64,000 nt of DNA from an uncultured Alistipes sp. (GTDB lineage: Bacteria > Bacteroidota > Bacteroidia > Bacteroidales > Rikenellaceae), in the NCBI GenBank assembly GCA_948442615.1, contig CAOJSG010000001.1, positions 1 through 64,000 on the forward strand, read 5' to 3'. Below are positions 19,021-28,540 of the stretch, one piece after another. Made by a program: the position numbers and the translations under genes. The first letter of the stretch is position 1; every line of letters begins with the position of its first letter. Under the pieces are notes generated by a model. That model did no database searches, was not told where the DNA came from, and worked only from the letters and a program-made list of their open reading frames with translations.

Positions 19021-19090
19021 TTCAGGGATTGGTTCCCGGTGTCCTCCGGAGGCCTTGCATGGCCGACAAGAGCGCTTTTTAATCCCTGAA
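19021..19090. repeat. Inverted repeat TTCAGGGATT ... AATCCCTGAA (50-bp spacer)
   Basis: 10-bp perfect arms at 19021-19030 and 19081-19090, in the mob-upstream noncoding region. Confidence 0.75.
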
Positions 19091-19204
19091 GATCCTCGTA
19101 ATATTGCGGTGGAGAATCTGCACGTGTTTTTTTGTTTCGGGGATGCTCTTTTAAGAGCGTAGATGCTCTTTTTGGATGCCAAAACTGTACCCGTCGCCTG
19201 ACGG

Positions 19205-19261
19205 GAGCGAGGTGTACCTTTGTCCGACAACCGGCGGTTTGTCCGACAAAGGTCCTCGCTC
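19205..19261. other. Candidate oriT: large inverted repeat immediately 5' of mobA
   Basis: GAGCGAGGtgtACCTTTGTCCGACAAcC ... GGTTTGTCCGACAAAGGTCCTCGCTC; arms complementary apart from a 3-nt insertion, a 1-nt indel and one mismatch; each arm contains the near-palindrome TTGTCCGACAA. Confidence 0.55.
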
Positions 19262-19310
19262 TGCGAGGCGGGTGAGGTTCTCCCAAGTCGAACCCCAAAT
19301 CTTCCATCGA

Positions 19311-19721
19311 ATGACCCGTCAGAGAAAATGCAACACTCAAATCCCGGCCCCGAGTTATAAATACTCGTTCCGGCTCAACGATGAGCAGGAGATCCGCTTC
19401 CGGCAGATGCTCGCTGCCGCCGGATTGGAGCACAACCGCAGCCGGTTTATCGTCAAACGACTCTTTGCCGAGCGCTTCGAAGTCATCCGCCGCGACCCTT
19501 CAAAGGTGGAGTTTCTGACACGACTCAACGACCTTTATTTCCAGTTTCAGCGCGTCGGGAACAACTACAATCAGGTGGTTCGGGCCATCAACAGCCACTT
19601 CTCCAACGTCTCGATTCCGCGCCAAATCGCTGCGCTGGAACAGCATACACGCGAGTTGAAAGCATTGAGTGTCGAGATTCTGAATCTTACCAAACAGGCC
19701 GAAGGATGGTTGCGAATATAA
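19311..19721 (+). CDS. mobA: MobA-like mobilization accessory protein
   Basis: MTRQRKCNTQIPAPSYKYSFRLNDEQEIRFRQMLAAAGLEHNRSRFIVKRLFAERFEVI...DLYFQFQRVGNNYNQVVRAINSHFS; RHH-type Bacteroidetes MobA pattern. Confidence 0.85.
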   Translation: MTRQRKCNTQIPAPSYKYSFRLNDEQEIRFRQMLAAAGLEHNRSRFIVKRLFAERFEVIRRDPSKVEFLTRLNDLYFQFQRVGNNYNQVVRAINSHFSNVSIPRQIAALEQHTRELKALSVEILNLTKQAEGWLRI

Positions 19722-20926
19722 GGACGGGAGCAACCGTCGGCGGAGCTGTCCGCTACAACGAGGAGAAGGTCAACCGGGGAAAGGCCGAGGTGCTCTTCTG
19801 GAATCGGATGCTTGATCCGTTCGATGCCACGGGACGCATGAGCCACGAACGGTGCATGGCCAGCTTCGAACCCTTCCTGCAGGCCAACCGGCGAACGACC
19901 AACACGGTTTTCCACGTCTCACTGAACCCCTCGCCCGAAGACCGCCTAACCGATGAGCAACTGGGCGAGATCGCCCGCGAGTATATGGAGCGGATGGGAT
20001 ATGGCGAACAACCATACATCGTATTCAAGCACCGGGATATTGCGCGCGAGCACCTGCATATCGTGTCGCTTCGTATCGACAGAGAGGGTCGGAAATTGCC
20101 CCATGACTTCGAGGCCCGACGTTCCGTAGAGATTACGCGGGACCTCGAGCAAAAATACGGGCTACACCCGAGCATCAAAGGCCAGGAGCTGCAGGATCGG
20201 GAGGAATTGCGCAAGGTAGATTATCAGAAGGGCGATGTCAAGCAACAGGTCTCCTCCACCGTAAGGTCGTGCCTGCGGCATTACCGCTGCGCCTCCTTCG
20301 GAGAGTGGCGGACGCTGCTCGAAGCCTTTAATGTCTCGGCCGAGGAACGGACCGGAACCATCGACGGACGCGATTATGCCGGGATGATTTACGGGGCGCT
20401 GACCGATGACGGCTATGGTATCGGAACGCCGTTCAAGTCGAGCCGCATCGGGAAGGATGTCGGATATGAGGCCCTGCAACGCTATTACGAGCGTTCGAAA
20501 ATGGCCTTGAAGGAGCCCGGAGCTCTTGACGGATTGCGGGGAAAGGTTGCGGATGAAATGGAGAGGTGTACAAACCGGGCGGAGTTTTACGAGCGGTTGC
20601 ACGACAAGGGCGTTGATGCGGTATTCCGCCTCAATGCTGCGGGACGAATCTACGGCGTAACCTTTATCGACCATAAGCAGGAAATCGTAGCCAACGGCTC
20701 CCTGCTGGGGAGGAATTTCTCGGCCAACGCCTTCGAACGGCAGTTTTATCCCGAAGCGGAGAACAGAAGAGTCTATCGGCATACTTCAGAAAAAACATCG
20801 TCAAAAGAGTTACACAGGTCGGATCAGTTGATCCATCCGCTTGACGCGATTCTGGAATTGGCGGACGTGCAGGTTTATGAGGATCAGATACAAATTCGAC
20901 GAAAGAGACGTAGTCGACGGAAATAA
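19706..20926 (+). CDS. mobB: MobB-like relaxase (relaxase/mobilization nuclease domain)
   Basis: MVANIRTGATVGGAVRYNEEKVNRGKAEVLFWNRM...NTVFHVSLNPSPEDRLTDEQLGEIAREYMERMGYGEQPYIVFKHRDIAREHLHIVSLRID; overlaps mobA by 16 nt. Confidence 0.92.
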   Translation: MVANIRTGATVGGAVRYNEEKVNRGKAEVLFWNRMLDPFDATGRMSHERCMASFEPFLQANRRTTNTVFHVSLNPSPEDRLTDEQLGEIAREYMERMGYGEQPYIVFKHRDIAREHLHIVSLRIDREGRKLPHDFEARRSVEITRDLEQKYGLHPSIKGQELQDREELRKVDYQKGDVKQQVSSTVRSCLRHYRCASFGEWRTLLEAFNVSAEERTGTIDGRDYAGMIYGALTDDGYGIGTPFKSSRIGKDVGYEALQRYYERSKMALKEPGALDGLRGKVADEMERCTNRAEFYERLHDKGVDAVFRLNAAGRIYGVTFIDHKQEIVANGSLLGRNFSANAFERQFYPEAENRRVYRHTSEKTSSKELHRSDQLIHPLDAILELADVQVYEDQIQIRRKRRSRRK

Positions 20927-21224
20927 CCTAAAAGCTGAATCTTGTTTGAATGTTATAGAATGACGTTATGTTAGGAGGGTAATTGCATTAAGTTGGAAAT
21001 CAAAATATTGTCGTCTGAGATGAGTGCTTTCTAGAAAATATGCATTTTCTCGGAAATGTTTAAAATTAGATTATTATATTTTGTTGTAGATTACAATAGT
21101 TAGTCGGCTGACTTCTTGTTTAAATTATAATATATCAAAGAATGTCTACCTACCAATTCTTATTTTAGATTCATAGATTTCAGTCATTAGGAAAAAATAT
21201 TTCGGGGAATTTTTATATGGGGCC

Positions 21225-21255
21225 TTGCTATATATTGGGAAAAAACATATCTTTG
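21225..21255 (+). promoter_or_regulatory. Bacteroidetes promoter TTG-N20-TATCTTTG upstream of the GH2 gene
   Basis: ccttgctatatattgggaaaaaacatatctttg; about 340 nt 5' of the GH2 start. Confidence 0.65.
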
Positions 21256-21598
21256 TTCTCGGGTAAAAGAAAGTACGGATTAAATTCAATAAAAATCCGT
21301 AAGGTTACATTAGGTATGTACATAAGCATTCGAAGGTTCTCTTCTTTGTTTGTGTAGATGTCTTATTTTATAATCCCCATATCTTTTTGGCATAACACAG
21401 TCGATGTGAAGACACGTTCGACTTCTATTTTTTTATATCATCGGAATTCCCGAGGAGTATAACACTTGTTTAAGAACTGAGCCGTACTTATGTCTTCTAA
21501 TCTTTGTGTTTCGAATCTCTCCTGTGTGATTCGTTATAAGAATTCGCTTGAACAGAATACGAATCTTTACATATCTATATTACTTTATTTTTCGTCAT

Positions 21599-23836
21599 AT
21601 GATTGCATCAGACAGAATCTTGGCATCCCTTCAATGGGAGCTGGGATACTCCAAACAACCGAATATCTCTCCTTCTGAATTTTACCCGGCACAAGTACCA
21701 GGTGCGGTCCAACTGGATATTGCCCGTGAAAAACAGTATCCTGATTATGCTCATGGAAATAATTTTGAAATGTTCGGCTGGATGGAGGATCTGTATTATA
21801 CATACCGTGCTTCATTCCTGAGTCCGGTGCTGACTCCCGGACAGTCGCTGTGGTTTGTATCGAAAGGTATCGACTATGAATTTGAAATTATATTGAATGG
21901 GGAGCTTCTCCATCGGCAAGAGGGAATGTTTACCCCAGTAGAAGTGGACCTCACTTCTTCGCTGGCTCATGAGAATATATTGGAAGTTCGGATTGCCCCT
22001 GTTCCTAAGAGAGTCCCATATCCGATTGACAGAAGTCAGGCCTCTCATGTTGTGAAACCGGCAGTCAGTTATGGCTGGGATTGGCATCCTCGGTTAATTC
22101 CCCTCGGTATCTGGGACGAAACAGGAATAGAGATTCGCAATTCGACCTTTATTGATACGTTGGATCTCCGCTATGAGTTGTCGGAACACTTCAAATGGGC
22201 GGATATTGTCTTGCAGGTACAACTTGTTGCAAATAATCCTGTTAAGTATGTTTGGTGGCTGAAAGATCCATCCGGGAATCAGGTGTTTGAAAAACGTGGC
22301 GACTGTCGATCTTGTACCATTGTTGAATGCAGCATCGATAATCCTCGACTGTGGTGGACTCACGACCACGGGATGCCGGAGCTTTATGAATCGGTATTCG
22401 AGATCCTCGATGAAAAAGGATACGTATTGGATCGTCGGACAACCCGGGTTGGTTTTCGCAGAATTCGGCTGGTTCCTAATGACGGAGCTTGGAATGAACC
22501 GAAGGATTTTCCCAAAGGGCCCAGTGTTTCGCCCATTCAGTTAGAGTTGAATGGACGTCCAATTTTTGCAAAAGGAACAAACTGGGTCAATCCGGAGATT
22601 TTCCCCGGGACGATCACAGAACAACGCTACCAAGAGTTGCTTGAAATAGCTCGGATGGCGAATTTCAACCTGCTTCGGATTTGGGGAGGTGGTATTGTCA
22701 ACAAGGAGTCGTTTTATGACCTTTGTGATCGGATGGGGTTGCTTGTTTGGCAGGAATTTCCGCTTGCTTGCAATAACTATCCGGATGATGCGCATTATCT
22801 TTCCATCCTAGAACAAGAGGCTGTGTCGATCATCAAGCGTTTGCGCAACCATGCATGTTTGGCAATCTGGTGCGGGGGTAATGAACTGTTTAACAGTTGG
22901 TCCGGGATGACGGATCAATCTTTGGCCTTACGGTTGTTGAATGCACTCTGTTATCGATATGACCGCCAAACGCCGTTTTTGCCTACCTCTCCAGTTTATG
23001 GAATGGGACATGGCAATTACGTTTTCAAATGGGAAGGAAAAGAAGTGTTGGAAACGATGATCGAAAGCCGGAATACAGCGTATACCGAATTCGGTATTCC
23101 CGGACTTCCCTCTCGAAGTGTTTTGGAACGGGCTCTGCCTGTTGAGGAGTTGTTCCCGCCGCGTGACAATTCAGCTTGGCAGAGCCACCATGCCTATCAT
23201 GCCTGGGATGTAATGCCCGACACGTGGCTGTGTGCGAGTTTGCTGGAAGAGTATTTCGGCAAAGCCCGTTCTCTTGACGAACTGATCGAGCAGAGTCAAT
23301 TACTGCAGAGTGTTGGATACAAAGCTATATTTGAGGAGGCTCGGCGTCAGAAACCCTATTGCTCAATGGCACTGAACTGGTGTTTCAATGATGTATGGCC
23401 TGCGGCGGGCAACAATTCGCTGGTCGCTTATCCCAAAGAGCCTAAACCGGCTCTTGGTGCTGTGTCGGCATCTTGCCGTCCGGTTTGTGCCAGTGCCAGA
23501 GTACGTAAATTTGTTTGGACAGCAGGTGAAATATTCGAGGCTGAATTGTGGCTTCTCAATGACCGATTTACGGAGGCTCCAGGAGTGTTGATTAAGAGCT
23601 ATTTGATTTGGGGGGCAGATTCGCAGTTCCTTCTGGAATGGCATACTCCGAATCTGGTTTCGAACCGAAACGAAGCCGGTCCGACCCTCCGGTTTATTCT
23701 TCCGTCCGATATGATCGGATGTTTCTCTCTGAGATTGGAGGTTGTCGGGCATCCTGAATATGATTCAGAGTATACTTTGTTATGCCGGGGAAACAAGGCG
23801 ATGGCAAAAAAGGATACAGCAATCATGAATGTATAA
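21599..23836 (+). CDS. Glycoside hydrolase family 2, beta-mannosidase-like
   Basis: PGAVQLDIAREKQYPDYAHGNNFEMFGWMEDLYYTYRASF...SYGWDWHPRLIPLGIWDETGIE...ANFNLLRIWGGGIVNKESFYDLCDRMGLLVWQEFPLACNNYPD...IWCGGNELFN. Confidence 0.9.
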   Translation: MIASDRILASLQWELGYSKQPNISPSEFYPAQVPGAVQLDIAREKQYPDYAHGNNFEMFGWMEDLYYTYRASFLSPVLTPGQSLWFVSKGIDYEFEIILNGELLHRQEGMFTPVEVDLTSSLAHENILEVRIAPVPKRVPYPIDRSQASHVVKPAVSYGWDWHPRLIPLGIWDETGIEIRNSTFIDTLDLRYELSEHFKWADIVLQVQLVANNPVKYVWWLKDPSGNQVFEKRGDCRSCTIVECSIDNPRLWWTHDHGMPELYESVFEILDEKGYVLDRRTTRVGFRRIRLVPNDGAWNEPKDFPKGPSVSPIQLELNGRPIFAKGTNWVNPEIFPGTITEQRYQELLEIARMANFNLLRIWGGGIVNKESFYDLCDRMGLLVWQEFPLACNNYPDDAHYLSILEQEAVSIIKRLRNHACLAIWCGGNELFNSWSGMTDQSLALRLLNALCYRYDRQTPFLPTSPVYGMGHGNYVFKWEGKEVLETMIESRNTAYTEFGIPGLPSRSVLERALPVEELFPPRDNSAWQSHHAYHAWDVMPDTWLCASLLEEYFGKARSLDELIEQSQLLQSVGYKAIFEEARRQKPYCSMALNWCFNDVWPAAGNNSLVAYPKEPKPALGAVSASCRPVCASARVRKFVWTAGEIFEAELWLLNDRFTEAPGVLIKSYLIWGADSQFLLEWHTPNLVSNRNEAGPTLRFILPSDMIGCFSLRLEVVGHPEYDSEYTLLCRGNKAMAKKDTAIMNV

Positions 23837-23857
23837 CTTAATTTAAACAAACAAAAA

Positions 23858-24868
23858 ATGAAAAAAATGTTTTTGGCCCTTTGTGCCGTATTATTGAACT
23901 TATCCTTGTCGTATGCTCAGTATCCCGCCGATTGGCGCCCTGCCGATGTGCACGGTGCTCTGTCTGTGAAAGGGCGGTTTCTGTGTAACGAACAAGGCGA
24001 TACGATTACGTTGCGAGGAGTCAGCTTCGGATGGCATAATCTTTGGCCGCGATTTTACAATCAAGCAGCATTGAAGTGGTTGAAAAACGATTGGAAAGCT
24101 TCGGTTTTCCGTGCAGCAATGGGAGTGTATAAAGGCGTAGAAGACGGATATCTTGAAAATCCGGACTTCGCTTTGAACTGCATTGAGCCTGTGATTCGGG
24201 CTGCCATCGCCGAGGGAGCATATGTCATTATCGATTGGCATGCCCATGATTTCCATCCGGAGGAGGCCAAAGCCTTTTTCCGGAAAATGGCTCGCGAATA
24301 TGGTGCATATCCGAATGTGCTGTATGAGATCTTCAACGAACCAACACACAAGCATTTCTGGCCTGAAATCAAAGCTTATGCCGAAGATGTGATCGCTGCG
24401 ATCCGAGAGTTTGATCCCGATAACATTGTTATTGTCGGAACTCCGTCTTGGGATCAGCACGTCGATATTGCCGCTGCAGATCCGATTCGAAAGTTCGACA
24501 ATATCATGTATGCTTGTCATTTTTATGCAGCCAGCCACAAGGATGGTAATCGGGCTCGTGTACAAAAAGCGCTTGATATGGGGCTTCCCATTTTCTTTAC
24601 CGAATGTGCAGGAATGGAACATACGGGAAATGGATTCTTGGATATTCCGGAATGGACCCGCTGGGTTGAATTTATGGAGAAGAACCATTTGAGCTGGGTA
24701 AACTGGTCGATTTCGAACAAGAATGAAACTTGCTCGATGATCCTTCCGCGTGGTAGCTATGAGGGTGGCTGGGCCGATGATGTAATCAAACCGGCCGGAA
24801 TCCAGTGTCGGAAATTCTTGAGGCAATACAACGGAAATGATCCGCTTTACCAGAAATCTGGGGAATAG
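23858..24868 (+). CDS. Secreted GH5-family glycoside hydrolase (endoglucanase-like)
   Basis: Signal peptide; YGAYPNVLYEIFNEPTHKHFWPEIKAYAEDVIAAIREFDPDNIVIVGTPSWDQHVD; FFTECAG. Confidence 0.9.
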   Translation: MKKMFLALCAVLLNLSLSYAQYPADWRPADVHGALSVKGRFLCNEQGDTITLRGVSFGWHNLWPRFYNQAALKWLKNDWKASVFRAAMGVYKGVEDGYLENPDFALNCIEPVIRAAIAEGAYVIIDWHAHDFHPEEAKAFFRKMAREYGAYPNVLYEIFNEPTHKHFWPEIKAYAEDVIAAIREFDPDNIVIVGTPSWDQHVDIAAADPIRKFDNIMYACHFYAASHKDGNRARVQKALDMGLPIFFTECAGMEHTGNGFLDIPEWTRWVEFMEKNHLSWVNWSISNKNETCSMILPRGSYEGGWADDVIKPAGIQCRKFLRQYNGNDPLYQKSGE

Positions 24869-24883
24869 GGATATAAATTGTAT

Positions 24884-24924
24884 AAGGAACCCGGATTTGA
24901 CTTCATGTCGAATCCGGGTTCCTT
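24884..24924. terminator. Bidirectional terminator between the convergent GH5 and gntR genes
   Basis: aaggaacccggatt tgacttcatgtcg aatccgggttcctt. Confidence 0.85.
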
Positions 24925-24941
24925 ATTTGTGACTCTTTATT

Positions 24942-25706
24942 TTATGATTTTATGTTGACTAATTGAGGCTTGGCGTCAACGGAGAACTGGTATTTGTCTC
25001 CTCTGTACAATGAATACTCGATTTCGATGACACTCCCTCCCTGAGCAATACAAACTCCGTTGAGAATGAATACCGACAGAGGTATCTCATTCTCGAAGTA
25101 GTTGTCATTACTTTCCGGGTAGAGTACCATAGTTCCGATTGTCCGATGTACATTCTCAATCTGCAGCTTGTATTTCTCTTCGTAAATTCGAATTAAAGGT
25201 TGTGTCGGTTCGATAAGATGGATGTTTCGACAGGCAGTCATGGAGATATAGCGGGTGTCATCTTTCATCAGAATATCGTTGGCATATCGTAGACGCCGAT
25301 ATTTGAGTACGGGTCCGTCAATGGAAAAAACCTGTCCGTTCACGTTGGTTGAAATGCCATTTTCAATGACAGTCTTTTCCATCAGAATATTTTTGGGAGT
25401 GAATCCTTCGTGGATCAAGTTGTCCTCGAAACTCTCTTTGATGGCATCAAGCGATCCCAGCATACGCGTTAGGTGCATGTCTTTTGAGCGATTGAGCACA
25501 AATGTTCCTTTGCCCTTGATTCGGATGACCCATCCCTTCAATTCGATATTAAGCAGGCTTTTGCGTGCAGTCGTATTGCTAACTCCATATTGTTGCATGA
25601 GTTCATGCTCGGATGGGACACGATCACCGGGAGCTAGTTCTCCGTTCATGATCCGTTCGATGATATCTTGACTGATTTGGAGATATTTGCTATTATTTGT
25701 ATTCAT
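24942..25706 (-). CDS. GntR-family transcriptional regulator
   Basis: YLQISQDIIERIMNGELAPGDRVPSEHELMQQYGVSNTTARKSLLNIELKGWVIRIKGKGTFV wHTH, then UTRA-like domain. Confidence 0.92.
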   Translation of the reverse strand: MNTNNSKYLQISQDIIERIMNGELAPGDRVPSEHELMQQYGVSNTTARKSLLNIELKGWVIRIKGKGTFVLNRSKDMHLTRMLGSLDAIKESFEDNLIHEGFTPKNILMEKTVIENGISTNVNGQVFSIDGPVLKYRRLRYANDILMKDDTRYISMTACRNIHLIEPTQPLIRIYEEKYKLQIENVHRTIGTMVLYPESNDNYFENEIPLSVFILNGVCIAQGGSVIEIEYSLYRGDKYQFSVDAKPQLVNIKS

Positions 25707-25757
25707 GACTTCGTATCGTTGGTTTGCGGTTCGCTATTTTGTTGAAAGGGGGTGTTG

Positions 25758-27113
25758 TCAATTGGGGACAATGGCTCCATGAATCGATAATAATTGCTTC
25801 ACCTTGTCGAGATCGACATTCGATGGAGTGGTGTTCTCTTTGCAGGCTATAGCTGCAACTGCTCCTGCTGCTTGTCCCATCGCCATGCAGGAGGCTTGTA
25901 CCCGAAGTGCGGAATTTGCCAGTCGATCGCTGCTGATGCATCGTCCGGCCACGATCAGGTTCTTACTCCCTTTGGGAATCAAGGCCCGTAACGGAATTGT
26001 TGCGACGACGGAATCCTTGAGGTGTCGGGGCTCAACACCATGGCTTACGTGCAGGTCAATCGGATAGAATGAATATGCTAGTGCGTCGTCGAATTTACGT
26101 CCTGATAAATAATCGTCGAGAGTGATGCAATATAGGCCGTTAATTCGGTAGGTCTCACGAACTGCAGTTTCTGGAGCCATGTACTTGATCCGGGTATTTT
26201 CACATCCGGGAAGACTCCGTACAAATCGAACGATGCGCAATAATGATTTACGCCCTTCCATATTGGCTGCTGAATGAGTCTGGGCCGTTGATGAGTCCGC
26301 TCCGGGAACATGTTGTGCCGCTAATCCTTTCCGCGCATTCAGCAAGGCTTCCAAGCCATTGTAAGCATCGGTTTCCAAGAGGCGTCCCGTTTGGATTGCC
26401 TCATCAAAACTTTGGCGGATCGCTTCTTTTTCCAATCCGGAATAGTCGTATCCCTCCAGCTCGAAAATCAGGGAGCCAGGTTGAGTTTCCTCCTCTTTGA
26501 TACGATCGAAACCTGCGAGATCAACTGCTGCTGCATCCCCCGTACAATCAATCAGTTGCTTGGCATGGTAAATTCGGGTCGAACCTTTTCCCGCAGTCTT
26601 TACGATCCATCTTTTTTTGGTATGTGCGATTTCTGTCGGGGTTTCGTAATAGTGCAAGTCGACTCCGGCATTCAGGCACATCTCTTCGGATAACAGCGCA
26701 TAGAGATAACCGTTGATGGGAATTTGATGTTTCCAATGTGCATGCCCATAAGGGATTGAGAAATCCGGCAGCGAATCGGCATTCATTCGAACAGTTTGTT
26801 TGACCAGTTTCCAGCCGATTCCTCCGATGATTTGTTGTCCCCAGGCATGGAAAAGTCCGGGGATGGAGACCCCACCGGTTGTTATCGTTCCTCCGAGTTG
26901 ACTGCCCGATTCGATCAGAATGGTTTTGCAATTGGCTTTGGCAGCCTGAATGGCTGCAATTGTTCCGGATGTTCCACCTCCGATCACCAGAATCTCTGTA
27001 TCGACAGCTATTCGATTCGCATCGCAACCCGAGGCACAGCATAACAGAATAGGAAGCAAATGTTTAAGGTATGTCTTTCTGAGCTTCACTTTTGGTAGTT
27101 TTGATGGTTGCAT
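25758..27113 (-). CDS. FAD-dependent oxidoreductase with predicted lipoprotein signal
   Basis: LLPILLCCASGCDANR lipobox; VDTEILVIGGGTSGTIAAIQAAKANCKTILIESGSQLGGTITTGGV; C-terminal IVAGRCISSDRLANSALRVQASCMAMGQAAGAVAAIA. Confidence 0.88.
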   Translation of the reverse strand: MQPSKLPKVKLRKTYLKHLLPILLCCASGCDANRIAVDTEILVIGGGTSGTIAAIQAAKANCKTILIESGSQLGGTITTGGVSIPGLFHAWGQQIIGGIGWKLVKQTVRMNADSLPDFSIPYGHAHWKHQIPINGYLYALLSEEMCLNAGVDLHYYETPTEIAHTKKRWIVKTAGKGSTRIYHAKQLIDCTGDAAAVDLAGFDRIKEEETQPGSLIFELEGYDYSGLEKEAIRQSFDEAIQTGRLLETDAYNGLEALLNARKGLAAQHVPGADSSTAQTHSAANMEGRKSLLRIVRFVRSLPGCENTRIKYMAPETAVRETYRINGLYCITLDDYLSGRKFDDALAYSFYPIDLHVSHGVEPRHLKDSVVATIPLRALIPKGSKNLIVAGRCISSDRLANSALRVQASCMAMGQAAGAVAAIACKENTTPSNVDLDKVKQLLSIHGAIVPN

Positions 27114-27227
27114 TGTATTGTTTCTGTGGTAAAGATAGGCGCAATTCGATTCTGATCTAACAATCACAAAGGTAGAAGAAATTTTGTAAAAAAACGAGAT
27201 ATTATTCGTTTTTTGTGAAATAGTTAT

Positions 27228-27256
27228 TATATTTGCCGTATAAACCTAGTGCACTA
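27228..27256 (+). promoter_or_regulatory. -7 element TATATTTG and perfect palindrome TAGTGCACTA (27247-27256), candidate GntR operator
   Basis: ttatatttgccgtataaaccTAGTGCACTAacctag upstream of the MFS gene. Confidence 0.5.
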
Positions 27257-27267
27257 ACCTAGAACCG

Positions 27268-28497
27268 ATGAAAAGAACCTCTCTATATTACTGGCTGATC
27301 GTAGTGCTGTTGATGTTTGCTACGGCGTTGAGTTTCATGGATCGCCAGGTGCTTTCCATTTCGATTCTCAAGATTCGGGAAGAACTGGGAATTACCGATG
27401 TTGAGTACGGATTCATCAACTCCGGATTTCTGATCAGTTATACCTTGATGTTCACGTTAGGCGGCATCTTCGTAGATCGCTTTGGAAGTAGGAAGGGACT
27501 TGGCTATTCCGTTGGTTTCTGGTCTGTAGCTACCGCATTACACGCTTTGGCTCATAAGGTCCTGCACTTTGGATTCTTTCGGTTCTTGTTGGGAATCGGA
27601 GAGGGCGTGTGTTTCCCGGGAGCGGTAAAAGCCGTACAGGAATGGGTCCCCAAACAACGCCAAGCTACGGCAAACGGTTTGGCTATCGGAGGATCGGCCG
27701 TAGGTTCGGTTGTCGCATTGCCGATGTGTGCTCTTCTGCTCCAATATGCTAACTGGCGTTACATATTTCTCGGTTGTGGTATTTTTGGCCTGATGTGGTT
27801 TGTTACGTGGTGGTTGATGACCAGTCCCGGAAAGTATGCTCGTTACGGAAAAGGAACACCGCCCGTTCTGGAACGTAAACGTTTTGATTGGCGCCCCTTA
27901 CGTGATGCCATGAAGTCGAAAGAGGCTAGGGTGTTTATTATCATGCGTTTTTTGCTCGATCCGATCTTTTATTTCTATATGTTTTGGATCCCGAAATACC
28001 TGAGCGATGCCCGTGGAATGAGTATCGATGATATCGGTTATACGACCTGGATTCCATTTCTGGCTCTTGGCGTGGCCAACGTAATTGGCGGCTATGTCTC
28101 CGATGCGATCTATACGAAGACAAAGAATCTCGATTTTTCGCGGAAAATTGTGATGGGCTTTGCCGCTGCTCTGACATTGCCGGTAATTTTTGTCAATTTT
28201 TACCAAAGTACAGCATGGGTTGTCGCTGTCATGTCGCTGGCCTTTTTTGCGCATGGTCTGTGGATAACGAATTATATCACCAGCATTGGTGATATGTTCG
28301 GCAAGACCGCTACGTCGACGATTGTGGGACTTTCGGGCTCGGCCGGGGCCATCTCATCGTTGATCATAAATCCGCTGACGGGATACATCGTGGCCTATTC
28401 CTACAATGTCCTTTGGGCCTATGCCGGGATCATGTATCCGGTTGCATTTTTGATTTTTCTCATTTTTATCCGGACGCTAAAATTCAGGAGTGCCTAA
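27268..28497 (+). CDS. MFS transporter (ACS/hexuronate-type)
   Basis: MFATALSFMDRQVLSISILKIREELGITDVEYGFINSGFLISYTLMFTLGGIFVDRFGSRKGLGYSV...LLGIGEGVCFPGAVKAVQEWVPKQRQATANGLAIGGSAVGSVVALP. Confidence 0.93.
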   Translation: MKRTSLYYWLIVVLLMFATALSFMDRQVLSISILKIREELGITDVEYGFINSGFLISYTLMFTLGGIFVDRFGSRKGLGYSVGFWSVATALHALAHKVLHFGFFRFLLGIGEGVCFPGAVKAVQEWVPKQRQATANGLAIGGSAVGSVVALPMCALLLQYANWRYIFLGCGIFGLMWFVTWWLMTSPGKYARYGKGTPPVLERKRFDWRPLRDAMKSKEARVFIIMRFLLDPIFYFYMFWIPKYLSDARGMSIDDIGYTTWIPFLALGVANVIGGYVSDAIYTKTKNLDFSRKIVMGFAAALTLPVIFVNFYQSTAWVVAVMSLAFFAHGLWITNYITSIGDMFGKTATSTIVGLSGSAGAISSLIINPLTGYIVAYSYNVLWAYAGIMYPVAFLIFLIFIRTLKFRSA

Positions 28498-28540
28498 TTT
28501 TTTTTGTTATCTTCAACATAGAGCGTTAAGTTATTTTGTT

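Noticed and set aside
18838-19261. Reading the inverted repeats as an insertion-sequence end
   Set aside because: No transposase gene or target-site duplication nearby; location upstream of mobA fits oriT/regulatory structure better
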